In this document: piece after piece, positions 6,250-14,688 of the stretch | Layout: the number at the start of each line of letters is the position of its first letter | How positions within the stretch are numbered: position 1 is the first letter of the stretch | IMG/VR virus record: IMGVR_UViG_3300037961_001489 | Coordinates: 1-20,026 of that record | Direction: 5' to 3' (one strand) | From: a virus | DNA: 20,026 nt | Translations under genes and position numbers: made by a program | The notes under the pieces: generated by a model | Told to the model about the DNA's origin: nothing | Seen by the model: only the letters and a program-made list of their open reading frames with translations | Database searches by the model: none

Positions 6250-7612
6250 GTTGCTGGATGATTTGGGCGAGCGTTACGGCTCAGAGCATGTTTATTGCAA
6301 CTTGCGCTCTCCTGCAGAGGCGATCAAGCTGCTGTGCATTAACCATCCTGCGCTTCAGAAAGAGCTGGTTGAAGCGCACCAGCATGGTGTTGGTTATACG
6401 TTGGTGCAGGCTGGCACGTTTCTAGGGTACGAAGATCTGCAGTTGCCGTTAGGCAAGAATGATCTGGTGCTCACGCCGGTTGTTGCAGGTAGTGGTGGAG
6501 GTGGAGGAACAAATCAAATTCTTTTAGGCGTTGGTCTTGTTGCACTGGCTATCGTCGCTGCTCCTTTAGGAGCGGGTTTTCTCGGGTTAGGCGCTGGTGC
6601 GTTTACGGCAACAACTGGAGCGGCTTTAGTTGCAGGTACGGCTACAAGCTTTGCTGCCACTGCAGCTTTAAGCGCAGCATCCATTGCGATTGGCTCAATC
6701 GGTGCAAGCTTGATTCTTAGCGGCGTTTCGCAGATGCTTGCCCCGCAACCTACGATTCCTACTCTTCAAAACAGAACTGCGCCAGGGCAAAACACGAACG
6801 CTTCAGGTCCACAAGGTGTTTCACGTGCCACATCAGGCCAACAGTCTTATGCGTTTTCTGGTCCTGCAAATACGGTGGGTGTTGGGGCGACAGTTCCACT
6901 GGTCTACGGCAAGTTGTTGGTTGGCAGTCATTTAATTTCGTCAAAGGTTGAAGTGACGAGTGAAAGCGATCCTACCAGTGACTTTTTTATAACACCAGGC
7001 AAAAAAACAATAACGATCAACGGCGAGAAGGTCAAAAATGAATTTGAATCATTGAGCGGGCTAAGGACTAGAAAATATTTTGACAAGCAAGTAAGGATTC
7101 AAGACAGCCTAACAGGCAGCCAAGAGGAGGGCGCACAATTTCAAAGGAGAAAGATAGAAAAAATTGTTGAATTCGACAGTAAAAACAAGATCACACTCGT
7201 CGACGACCTAAAAGACTTCGGCGTGAGCAATAAAACAAGAGAAAACTTGCAGATTTTAATAGAAATAAACAACGGCCTTTCAAGAGTTATCGGCGACAAA
7301 ACAGTTCCTGCTTTTGTGACTTACGAGATCGTTGTAGAGAAAGAAAATTACGATGCTCCCGATTCTCCTGATTTCGCCACAGCTCGCGGAACAATACAAG
7401 GCTTGTTGAGATCAACGGAAAGTTACAAATTCTGTCATGCTATTGCTTATGCCGTAACTGGCGAAGAGGACAGTGGCACTAGAGTACGCCCAACAATAAG
7501 AATTATTGATTCAGACGCTGGCCCAGGCCAGCAGTTTGTCGTGCGAGGTGTTGGATATAATCATTTTTTCACAAGTAGTGAAAACAGGACTGAAGGGCTT
7601 TCGGAGACTTAA
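6233..7612 (+). CDS. Tail assembly protein, lambda I-like, with long C-terminal extension
   Basis: The frame is open from 6191. I prefer ATG 6233 (459 aa), because the I-family pattern starts at once (MQQTVRLLDDLGERYG); ATG 6203 is the alternative. Residues 1-85 look like the ubiquitin-like I domain, with RSPAEAIKLL and GYTLVQAG. A Gly hinge GSGGGGG (86-92) leads to two hydrophobic Ala/Gly-rich stretches (~95-165), then SGPANTVGVGATVPLVYGKL, where many I proteins end soon after. A further ~215 residues follow (from ~245), with lower GC (about 42% by hand count for 6961-7560, against 55% for 6361-6420) and many AAA, AGA and ATA codons. I do not recognise this part. It may be an acquired domain or a piece of the tip hub. 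Confidence 0.8.
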   Translation: MQQTVRLLDDLGERYGSEHVYCNLRSPAEAIKLLCINHPALQKELVEAHQHGVGYTLVQAGTFLGYEDLQLPLGKNDLVLTPVVAGSGGGGGTNQILLGVGLVALAIVAAPLGAGFLGLGAGAFTATTGAALVAGTATSFAATAALSAASIAIGSIGASLILSGVSQMLAPQPTIPTLQNRTAPGQNTNASGPQGVSRATSGQQSYAFSGPANTVGVGATVPLVYGKLLVGSHLISSKVEVTSESDPTSDFFITPGKKTITINGEKVKNEFESLSGLRTRKYFDKQVRIQDSLTGSQEEGAQFQRRKIEKIVEFDSKNKITLVDDLKDFGVSNKTRENLQILIEINNGLSRVIGDKTVPAFVTYEIVVEKENYDAPDSPDFATARGTIQGLLRSTESYKFCHAIAYAVTGEEDSGTRVRPTIRIIDSDAGPGQQFVVRGVGYNHFFTSSENRTEGLSET

Positions 7613-7614
7613 AA

Positions 7615-9702
7615 ATGGGACTTAACTCTGATTCCGTAATTAAGATCGTTGACCTTCTTTGTGAGGGTCCGATTGATGGCATTGAGGGTGACCGAAAGGG
7701 CGTTTTCCTTGACGAAACAGCTTTGCGGTCTGCAGACGACGAAGACCTTGTAACTGAAGCTCACGTCTCATTCGACGTAAGGCTTGGAGGGCGTGGTCAG
7801 AGTTATTTGCCGCAAGCCTCTGGCAAAACATTTAATGTCGTCAACATCAATAAAGAGGTAGGCACTGGCTACACCGAGATTTTGAACAAGACAGGCACAG
7901 AAGTTAAACAGCGTGATTACGGTGCAGGCGAGCAGGTTGTACAGATTACTGACACTGAAGTTGACAGCATTGACCTAATTTTTACTGTCCCGCGTTTGTT
8001 TTCTACAGCGCAAGAGGGTCTTGTAAAAGGTCAGTTGTTTGATGCGGTAATCTGTTTCAAGGTGTTTATTCAAGATCAAGGAAGCGGCAGCGCGTTCACG
8101 GAAGTTAAGAAATCAAGCGTCAATCGCGTGAGCGAAGATTTCAGGCCAAACAGCTACAATAATATGTTTTACATCGAGGGGATAAGCACCACAAATTATC
8201 AGTACAAAATAAGCGGCATTGAGTTAGAGGGCAAAGGCCCTTGGAACGTTAAGGTAGCAAAATACCCTCTAGCTAAATATCAAGGCAAAATTGCACATAA
8301 AAGGGCTGACTCTGAAATTATCGACCGAGAAATTTTTAGAGCTGACTTTGGCGAATTTGAAGAAATTCCCAAGCGAACACCCTTAAAGGATGGCCGTGCA
8401 AATACTTTAGTTTGGTCAGCAGTCGTTGAAAAATTCAACATTAGATCAGCCTATCCATTCTCTGCATGTGTAGGCATGAGCATCTCAACAGAAGAGTTCC
8501 AGACTCTTCCAACAAGAGCGTACTTGGTCCGTGGCAGAAAGGTTCGCATACCGGCAAACGCAATTGCTAGGCCAGATGGCAGCCTTGATTTTCTTGGTAC
8601 TTTTGACGGCAAGCTCAAAGAAGAAACCTGGACAACATGCCCTGTTTGCATTTTCTACGATTTGCTTACCAATGAACGTTATGGGGCGGGGCATTTCATT
8701 AATGCAAATAATTTAAGCTGGGTTGATCTATACCCGTTGGCGCGTTATGCAAACGAGCTGATAGACGGAGAGCCGCGTTTTGCCTGCAACGTTCAGGTGT
8801 CATCTCAAGCCGAGGCTTTCACTGTTCTGCAGGATTTTGCCAGTGTGTTCAGGGGCATGATGTATTGGCAGTCAAACGTTATTCAAGTGACTGCGGATCA
8901 CGGCAATCTCGACGGCTCAGACATTGACCCTGTTCATATTTTTACAAACTCCAACGTCATTGGCGGCGTATTCAACTACAGCGGATCTTCACTAAAGACC
9001 CGCAGCACCAGCATCAAAATTCGGTATAGCGATCCAGACAACTTCTACAAGCCAAACGTTATTTGCATTGAAGACGCAGACCTTATTGAAAAATATGGTT
9101 ATCAAGTTAAAGAAGTTCTTGCTTTTGGCTGCACTTCTAAAAATCAAGCCAGACGGATGGGACGTTGGATGATGAAATCGGAGGAGATCGACGCGAACAC
9201 CGTCACTTTTGCTGTTGGCTTAGAAGGTGCTCTTGTGTTCCCTGGTCAGGTGTTTGCCATTCAAGATGAGTTGCGTGCTGGCACGCGCTTGTCTGGCCGT
9301 ATTAGCAGTTCCACGACAACCACAATTGTTGCTGACCAATCAATCACCTTGCCTAGCGGAAGCAATCCAACGTTGACCTGTGTCCTGACAAATGGCGGGA
9401 TTGAAAGCAAAAAAATCGATACTGATAACACCAGCGGCACTACGATTACGATCAAGATAGATGCCAAAAATACGCCATTCAGCTCTGCACCTCTTGTGCA
9501 GGCGATCTATTCAATCAGCACTGACAGCGTAAACGAGCAAAAGTTCCGTTGCCTTTCAGTCTCAGACAATGCTGATGGGACGTTCGCCGTTGTAGCTGTT
9601 CAATTCAATGACAGCGTTTATGCCGCTGCGGACGGAGATGAAAAGCTGGTGTTTGAGGACGTTACTACTATTGACCAGAAGCCCCCTAAGCCTGTGATCT
9701 AA
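7615..9702 (+). CDS. Tail tip / central fiber protein, lambda J N-terminal part
   Basis: This 695-aa protein has the hallmark start of J-type tip proteins: IVDLLCEGPIDGIEGDRKGVF, followed by LDETALRSADDED. Further J features are TRAYLVRGRKVRIPANA, TNERYGAGHF, LARYANELIDGEPRFACNV, a Phe-rich FTVLQDFASVFRGMMYW, and RMGRWMMKSEEIDANTVTF. J forms the tail hub and touches the receptor. Lambda J is a single chain of about 1130 aa. Here the N-terminal hub part ends at TAA 9700-9702, which overlaps the ATG of the next gene (TAATG), and the two proteins together total 1182 aa. AT-rich stretches (around 8100-8400) resemble the extension of the previous gene. Confidence 0.9.
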   Translation: MGLNSDSVIKIVDLLCEGPIDGIEGDRKGVFLDETALRSADDEDLVTEAHVSFDVRLGGRGQSYLPQASGKTFNVVNINKEVGTGYTEILNKTGTEVKQRDYGAGEQVVQITDTEVDSIDLIFTVPRLFSTAQEGLVKGQLFDAVICFKVFIQDQGSGSAFTEVKKSSVNRVSEDFRPNSYNNMFYIEGISTTNYQYKISGIELEGKGPWNVKVAKYPLAKYQGKIAHKRADSEIIDREIFRADFGEFEEIPKRTPLKDGRANTLVWSAVVEKFNIRSAYPFSACVGMSISTEEFQTLPTRAYLVRGRKVRIPANAIARPDGSLDFLGTFDGKLKEETWTTCPVCIFYDLLTNERYGAGHFINANNLSWVDLYPLARYANELIDGEPRFACNVQVSSQAEAFTVLQDFASVFRGMMYWQSNVIQVTADHGNLDGSDIDPVHIFTNSNVIGGVFNYSGSSLKTRSTSIKIRYSDPDNFYKPNVICIEDADLIEKYGYQVKEVLAFGCTSKNQARRMGRWMMKSEEIDANTVTFAVGLEGALVFPGQVFAIQDELRAGTRLSGRISSSTTTTIVADQSITLPSGSNPTLTCVLTNGGIESKKIDTDNTSGTTITIKIDAKNTPFSSAPLVQAIYSISTDSVNEQKFRCLSVSDNADGTFAVVAVQFNDSVYAAADGDEKLVFEDVTTIDQKPPKPVI

Positions 9703-11165
9703 TGCCGATTGAATTTCAGCTGATTGCAAAGGATGGCGGACAAACCAATCGCGCCATAGCCACTTGGTCACGAGGTGATGGAGGCTTCACGGCTTCTTTT
9801 GACGTAAAGTATCGCATTGGCGGGGGTAATTATAAAACTTTCAACACCACAGACACATCCCTTACGGTTGACGGTATTAAAACAGGTAAAACCCTTGAAG
9901 TAAAGGTTAGAGCCGTAGGCATTGGTTTTCCTGTTAAAAAATCTGCCTACGTCAGAGCTGAAGGCGTTGTGCCAGATTTATCGACAAATCTTGATAATGT
10001 TAGGCAGCAAGTCCCAAACGTTTCCGGCGTAACAATAACACCAGTCAGCTTCACTCGGGCATCTCTTCGCTGGCAAGCGCCTGTAAACGAAAGGCTAGAG
10101 GGCTTTGCCGCAATCATTAGGCACTCAAGCAAGACAGATAACACGGCAACATTTAGCGATTCAGTGAAGCTGGCTGAAGTCTCAGCATTGGCGAATGCGG
10201 TAGACGTTCCTCTTATGAGTGGCGAATATCTCATTAAACTGCAAGACAAAATAACAAAGACAAAAAGTGCCACTACTGCCAGCACCGTTTTAAGTATTCC
10301 TGACACCCTGCCCCAGCTTTTAGTCCAGACAAAGCGGGAAGATACAGACAGCCCTCCATTTCAAGGGGAAAAGCATGGCGTGTTCTATAGCGATGAGTTT
10401 GATGGTTTGGTGCTAGACGGTGATGCATTTATTGACGATGTATTGCTTATTGATGATGTAGGCAGGATTGATTTTGTCGGCAATCGTCTTACAAGTGGTG
10501 AGTATGAATTTCCAAACGTTTTAGATCTTGGTGGCAAGTTCCAAGCAAACTTAAACCGCATAATCAACTCACGCGGCTTGTACCCGAGTGATTTGATTGA
10601 TGATCGCACAGAGCTAGTGGATAGCTGGACGGATTGGGACGGCCAGTTGGTTGAGGATACAAGCGCAGTGCTTTATTTCCGCGTTAGCAATGAAGCGCCT
10701 ACAGCGGATGACATTTTGCTTGAAGCATCGCCTGACTTTTTCTTGTTTGAGGACGGCGACAAGATGCTGCAGGAGTCCTCGACGGATTACGGCGAATGGA
10801 CTGTTTTGGACAAATCTACCTTTGTTGGTCGAACGTTCCAGTTCAAGGCTGAACTAGAAACCGATCACCCTGACCAAACGCCATTGGTTGAAGAGCTGGG
10901 TTATCAGCTGTCGATTCCAGCTCGCACAGAGAGCAGTGCAACGATCGCTTCTGGAGCTGGTGCAAAAGTGGTGACATTTACCAATGCGTTCTACCAAGCC
11001 CCGTCAGTAGGCATCACGGCTTTTAATCTTGCGACTGGGGACTATCATGAGGTGACATCCGTCACGCGGACTGGTTTCACGGTTCACTTCCGAAATTCAA
11101 GCAATTCATCGGTGGATCGCAATTTCCAGTACGTCGCAGCGGGCTTTGGCTCTGAACAGACTTAA
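9702..11165 (+). CDS. Tail tip / fiber protein, lambda J C-terminal part with Fn3-like and lectin-like segments
   Basis: The product is 487 aa and lies one base into the end of the J hub gene. Residues ~2-85 and ~90-205 look like two fibronectin type III-like beta domains (TNRAIATWSRGDGGFTASFD, FTRASLRWQAPVNERLEGF). A central part holds DEFDGLVLDGDAFIDDVLL and an acidic, Phe/Asp-rich segment. The last ~85 residues (IPARTESSATIASGAG, VTFTNAFYQAPSVGITA, TRTGFTVHFRNSS, FQYVAAGFG) resemble H-type lectin-like ends of phage receptor-binding proteins. I infer that this is the receptor-facing half of a split J. The hub/fiber split may allow easier exchange of the binding part. The domain names are recognised by pattern only. 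Confidence 0.8.
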   Translation: MPIEFQLIAKDGGQTNRAIATWSRGDGGFTASFDVKYRIGGGNYKTFNTTDTSLTVDGIKTGKTLEVKVRAVGIGFPVKKSAYVRAEGVVPDLSTNLDNVRQQVPNVSGVTITPVSFTRASLRWQAPVNERLEGFAAIIRHSSKTDNTATFSDSVKLAEVSALANAVDVPLMSGEYLIKLQDKITKTKSATTASTVLSIPDTLPQLLVQTKREDTDSPPFQGEKHGVFYSDEFDGLVLDGDAFIDDVLLIDDVGRIDFVGNRLTSGEYEFPNVLDLGGKFQANLNRIINSRGLYPSDLIDDRTELVDSWTDWDGQLVEDTSAVLYFRVSNEAPTADDILLEASPDFFLFEDGDKMLQESSTDYGEWTVLDKSTFVGRTFQFKAELETDHPDQTPLVEELGYQLSIPARTESSATIASGAGAKVVTFTNAFYQAPSVGITAFNLATGDYHEVTSVTRTGFTVHFRNSSNSSVDRNFQYVAAGFGSEQT

Positions 11166-11167
11166 AA

Positions 11168-12667
11168 ATGGCAACCCACGATTACGTCCTTGCCAACCAA
11201 AGCGGAAGCTCATTCCGTGCTGATTTGAACAATGCGTTAGCTGCGATCGTCAGCCAGAACAGCAATGCGACAGAGCCTGCAACAAAATTTGCTTACCAGT
11301 ATTGGGTTGACACAAGTGCAACGCCTGCGCTGATCAAGCAAAGAAACGCTGCAAACGATGCCTGGATCACTCTTGCAGAAGTCGATGGTCAAACGCTTGC
11401 TGCTAATGGAACGGCTTCAAAGCCTGGCATTTCTTTTGCTGCTGACGTTAATACTGGCATCAAGCGAAATGCTGCCGATGAAATTGGAATTGTCACTGGT
11501 GGAACTGAAGCAGTAACAATCAACAGTTCACAGCGGGTTGGCATCGGGACGACAAGTCCTGGCTCTTTACTGCATGTAAGCAACGGCAATGATGCCGCCT
11601 CGGGCGAGTTTATCGGACTTACGATTGGTGGCACAAACGTAAACAACGCAAGAACCGCATCTTTAATTAAAGATACAACTACTTACGACTTAATTTATAA
11701 AAATAACAATTTTTCGTCAGCCCTTGGAAATCACATCTTCAAAAACGGCAATAGTGAACACATGCGCATCGATTCCAGCGGCAAAGTTGGTATTGGCACG
11801 AGTAGTCCTACACTGGCCACACTTCATATCAATCAAGGAGCCAATGGGTTTGCACTAAATCTTCAAGAGGGTTCTTCGGCTAATCCCAAAATTTTGTTTA
11901 CAACCACCGCTGGGAATACTGGTGCCACAGCGATTGAGGGCGACCCAGATTCTTCCAGTGGGTTTCTTGCCTTTACAGCTGGCAACAGCGAGAGACTACG
12001 CATTCAAAGCAGTGGGATTGTTACCGTCAATACAACAAATAGTAATCCGCCAGCAAATAGTGTTATTGGCACGGCTTTTAGGGCAGATGGCTCAATCAAT
12101 ACTGCAACATCAAGCACTAAAGCTTTATCGATCGGTCTAAATACTTCTGACGGTACTCTTATTGAATTTAGGCAGGCGGGTACTGCAGAAGGAAGCATTT
12201 CTGTCTCTGGCACCGACGTTTCTCTCAACGGTGCAACACTGTCGCGATATTCGCAGCTTGCAGGTGGCGCGGAACGTACAGAGATTTTACGTGGCTCTGT
12301 AATGAGTAACCTTGACGAGATGTGCGAATGGGGAGAAGAAGACAACGAGCAGCTAAACCGCTCAAAGGTCAGCGATGTTGAAGGTGATCGCGATGTGGCC
12401 GGAGTATTTCGTTGCTGGGACGATGACGATGATGTCTACACCAACGATTTCTATCTCGCGATGACGGGTGACTTTGTGATCCGCATTGCACAGGGCACAA
12501 CCGTTGCACGCGGTGATCTGCTGATGTCTGCTGGTGATGGAACAGCTAAACCACAGAGTGATGATATTGTTCGTTCTAAAACTATTGCTAAAGTAACTAG
12601 CACTGTTGTTTCCGAAACTTATGCAGATGGTAGTTACTGTGTACCCTGTGTTCTTATGGCTTGCTGA
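11168..12667 (+). CDS. Tail fiber protein
   Basis: This 499-aa protein starts MATHDYVLANQSGSSFRADL, an attachment-type N-terminus found in phage fibers (ANQSG..FR.DLN..L.AI), then FAYQYWVDTSATPAL. The middle is beta-rich, with repeated fiber motifs: VGIGTTSP from residue 124, VGIGTSSP from residue 207, and HMRIDSSGKV and ERLRIQSSG segments. Residues ~361-499 form a distinct C-terminal domain containing ERTEILRG, acidic FRCWDDDDDVY, VARGDLLMSAGDG, and a Cys-rich end CVPCVLMAC. Two tandem TGA codons follow, and the same frame then continues for 26 coiled-coil codons (see remnant at 12668-12751). AT-rich patches (11640-11720) hint at mosaic origin. Confidence 0.85.
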   Translation: MATHDYVLANQSGSSFRADLNNALAAIVSQNSNATEPATKFAYQYWVDTSATPALIKQRNAANDAWITLAEVDGQTLAANGTASKPGISFAADVNTGIKRNAADEIGIVTGGTEAVTINSSQRVGIGTTSPGSLLHVSNGNDAASGEFIGLTIGGTNVNNARTASLIKDTTTYDLIYKNNNFSSALGNHIFKNGNSEHMRIDSSGKVGIGTSSPTLATLHINQGANGFALNLQEGSSANPKILFTTTAGNTGATAIEGDPDSSSGFLAFTAGNSERLRIQSSGIVTVNTTNSNPPANSVIGTAFRADGSINTATSSTKALSIGLNTSDGTLIEFRQAGTAEGSISVSGTDVSLNGATLSRYSQLAGGAERTEILRGSVMSNLDEMCEWGEEDNEQLNRSKVSDVEGDRDVAGVFRCWDDDDDVYTNDFYLAMTGDFVIRIAQGTTVARGDLLMSAGDGTAKPQSDDIVRSKTIAKVTSTVVSETYADGSYCVPCVLMAC

Positions 12668-12751
12668 TGAAGCACAGCTGCCTTAAAAGAGGCTATTGCT
12701 AAGATTGAAACGCTTGAAACTAAAGTTGCTGCTCTGGAGGCTGCTAACTGA
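12668..12751 (+). pseudogene. Fiber C-terminal coiled-coil remnant after tandem stops
   Basis: In the same frame as the fiber gene, directly after TGA TGA, 26 codons encode STAALKEAIAKIETLETKVA then ALEAAN, followed by a TGA at 12749-12751 that overlaps the next ATG (TGATG). This heptad-rich ending is what chaperone-type (S74-like) fiber C-termini usually look like. There is no start codon for it in this frame. I read it as a leftover end of an older fiber. The alternative is stop-codon readthrough adding a trimerising tail. Confidence 0.6.
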
Positions 12752-13068
12752 TGGCTAACACCTACACCTGGACCATCGGTCAATGTGACCGCACCATGGC
12801 AGATGGCATGATCAACACCCTTCACTGGCGTGTAGATGCAGCCTCTGAAGATGGAACGGTGACTGCTGGCGCTTACGGATCAGTTGGCCTTGAGCCTGTT
12901 GATGCGGAAGACATGATCCCTTATGCCGATGTGTCAGAAGCGCAAGCGATCAGCTGGGCGCAATCTGCTCTTGGCGGCTCTGAAAGCGTATCAGAAATCC
13001 ACGCTGGTCTTGACGATCAAATCACTGAGCAACAGACTCCAACGGTTGGCACTGGAACGCCTTGGTGA
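12751..13068 (+). CDS. DUF7936-like small phage protein between fiber genes
   Basis: The product is 105 aa. It starts MANTYTWTIGQCDRTM, has NTLHWRVDAASEDG, then AGAYGSVGLEP and YADVSEAQAISWAQSALG, and ends in a Pro/Thr/Gly tail TVGTGTPW. I recognise this as a small family common in tail-fiber regions of marine phages (DUF7936-type), function unknown; an adhesin partner or fiber accessory role fits its place. It starts one base inside the preceding stop and ends with TGATG leading into an 18-codon frame. No signal peptide or membrane segment is visible. Confidence 0.75.
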   Translation: MANTYTWTIGQCDRTMADGMINTLHWRVDAASEDGTVTAGAYGSVGLEPVDAEDMIPYADVSEAQAISWAQSALGGSESVSEIHAGLDDQITEQQTPTVGTGTPW

Positions 13069-13124
13069 TGGAAAAGAACCAAGCGTTTCTACCTGAATTT
13101 TTTGTTTTTGAGGCTGTCAACTAA
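13068..13124 (+). CDS. Possible 18-aa micro-ORF or fiber-end remnant between coupled stops
   Basis: An ATG at 13068-13070 overlaps the previous TGA, and the frame ends at TAA 13122-13124, which overlaps the ATG of the next fiber gene. The peptide would be MEKNQAFLPEFFVFEAVN. Its last codons (GAG GCT GTC AAC TAA TGG CT) closely mirror the end of the coiled-coil remnant upstream (GAG GCT GCT AAC TGA TGG CT). It may therefore be another fiber-end scar whose only present role is to keep ribosomes coupled. Evidence that the peptide itself matters is weak. Confidence 0.35.
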   Translation: MEKNQAFLPEFFVFEAVN

Positions 13125-14509
13125 TGGCTGATCGCAAACTTTCTGAGCTAACAGAGCTGACAGTTCCTGCAACTGGTGATGAGTTTTTGGTGCTTGACGC
13201 ATCAGAAGCAACTGACGCCAACAAAAACAAGCGGATTCAGTTTGGAACGCTTTGCGACCATATTCCTGACGGTAGTGTTGCGGCTCCATCTCTTGGGTTT
13301 GCTTCTGACACTGGTGACACTGGATTTTTCCGCAGTGCAGAAGATGAGATTGCAATCAGCACCAATGACACGCTGAACTCTAAGTTCACAACAACAGGGT
13401 TCCAAGTCGGTGATGGTACGGCGACAGCTCAGCTGCACACTTTTAAGTCAACGACAGGTGATGACGTAATCATCGAGAACACCGAGGCAGGAGCTTCAGA
13501 AGGGCCAAACGTTGTTTTTTACCGCAATTCTGCATCACCTGCTGCTAATGATGTCCTTGGAACGCTTGAGTTCCGTGGCGAGGATGATGCTGGGGACGCT
13601 CAGTCTTATGCAGAAATTACTGCTGGCATTGTTGATCCAACGAACAGCAGTGAAGACGGTCGGATTGATTTCAACACAACGACTGCCGGTAGCCTTTCAA
13701 CTGTTGTCAGGCTGCAAGAGGGCAGGATCGGCATCAATGAATCTGCACCTGTTGGTCCAATCCACGCAACAAATGTAGATACGCAAATTCTGCGCCTAGA
13801 ATGTCCAAACAATGATGCCTCTTCTGGTGCTGACATTACGTTGTACAGGCACCGAAATGATGCTGTGGGACAAGACGGTGATGAAATAAGCACCATCTTT
13901 TTTAGAGGTCATAACGATGATGCAACTGCTTCACAGCGGCAAGTTGAATATGCTTCGATTCAAGGGCAGATCGTCGATGCAACGACAGACAGCGAAGATG
14001 GCAAAATCCTTTTAAGTGTTCAAACCGCTGGCACGCTGACAACTCAGTTTGAGGTTGGCCCTGCTGAGGTTTTCATTGGATCAAACGTCGCCACAGACGC
14101 TGGTGTCATCAGCACTGTAAATTTCAGGGGTGCAAACGACAACTCAACGCCTGAAAACATCAATTATTCAGCTCTTGTCGCGACTGTTGTTGACAATGCT
14201 GATGGGGCAGAGGATGGCCGCATTCAAGTTCAAACGATTTCAGGCGGCACACTTGCCACTCGTTTGGATGTCAATGAGAACAAGATTGGCTTCTTCGGTG
14301 CGACTGCTGCTGTGCAGTCCACTCATGTTGCTGATCTGTCAGCAACTGCAACGACCGGAACGCTGCCAACTGCTAATGGAACGATGACAATTGCAGATGC
14401 AGCATCACCGACCAATGCGGAGTTGCTTGAGTATTGTCGCGAGCTTGAGGCAAAGGTAAATTCTCTTCTAGCCTTTGCAAGTGCTCACGGCCTGATGGCC
14501 TCTAGCTGA
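13124..14509 (+). CDS. Tail fiber-like protein with three internal repeats
   Basis: This 461-aa protein starts MADRKLSELTELTVPATGDE, the typical N-terminus of phage structural proteins anchored by a KLSELT motif, then LDASEATDANKNKRIQF. The body carries three diverged copies of a 56-59-residue unit (residues ~143-198, 253-311, 327-383) with the shared pattern sT..FRG..D, ..YA.I...IVD.T..sEDGrI and aGtLsT. A helical end, AELLEYCRELEAKVNSLL, probably trimerises the fiber. It likely forms a side fiber or adhesin next to the 499-aa fiber. Its TGA overlaps the following ATG. Confidence 0.82.
   Translation: MADRKLSELTELTVPATGDEFLVLDASEATDANKNKRIQFGTLCDHIPDGSVAAPSLGFASDTGDTGFFRSAEDEIAISTNDTLNSKFTTTGFQVGDGTATAQLHTFKSTTGDDVIIENTEAGASEGPNVVFYRNSASPAANDVLGTLEFRGEDDAGDAQSYAEITAGIVDPTNSSEDGRIDFNTTTAGSLSTVVRLQEGRIGINESAPVGPIHATNVDTQILRLECPNNDASSGADITLYRHRNDAVGQDGDEISTIFFRGHNDDATASQRQVEYASIQGQIVDATTDSEDGKILLSVQTAGTLTTQFEVGPAEVFIGSNVATDAGVISTVNFRGANDNSTPENINYSALVATVVDNADGAEDGRIQVQTISGGTLATRLDVNENKIGFFGATAAVQSTHVADLSATATTGTLPTANGTMTIADAASPTNAELLEYCRELEAKVNSLLAFASAHGLMASS
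13550..14272 (+). repeat. Three diverged ~57-codon protein repeats within the fiber-like gene
   Basis: Copies lie at 13550-13717, 13880-14056 and 14102-14272. Each reads roughly (D/G)..(G/S)T..FRG..D..., then YA.I...IVD or VVD, SEDGRI, and GTLsT.....V. They are similar in protein pattern but clearly diverged in DNA, so they are old fiber-building units, not recent tandem copies. Confidence 0.75.
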
Positions 14510-14688
14510 TGGAACGACCCGACCCGATGATCCCCAATAAGCCTGGGGCGCAGGATGTGGAGGCGATGTCAAATCGTCAAGCTTGGTTAAACGAGCTTTA
14601 TGTGTTCGATCGTCGTGATGACCCGGACCATCCGATGCGTGGACTTTTTACGGGCTTAGCTAAGAAGTACCAACAGTTTCGCGGCTGA
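14509..14688 (+). CDS. Small conserved cyanophage-type protein, 59 aa
   Basis: This short gene has an ATG overlapping the fiber stop (TGATG) and ends at TGA 14686-14688, overlapping the next ATG. The 59-aa product begins MERPDPMIPNKPGAQD. It contains SNRQAWLNELYVFDRRDDPD and then HPMRGLFTGLAKKYQQF. The end resembles small proteins near fiber genes in marine cyanophages (HPM.GL.TGL..KY pattern), function unknown. It is soluble by sequence, with no signal peptide or membrane segment. The compact overlaps on both sides make it a confident gene despite its size; the family link is from memory. Confidence 0.75.
   Translation: MERPDPMIPNKPGAQDVEAMSNRQAWLNELYVFDRRDDPDHPMRGLFTGLAKKYQQFRG

Noticed and set aside
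12667-12702. 11-codon frame starting at the ATG that overlaps the fiber stop
   Set aside because: Too short and without similarity; the coiled-coil continuation in the fiber frame explains the stretch better.
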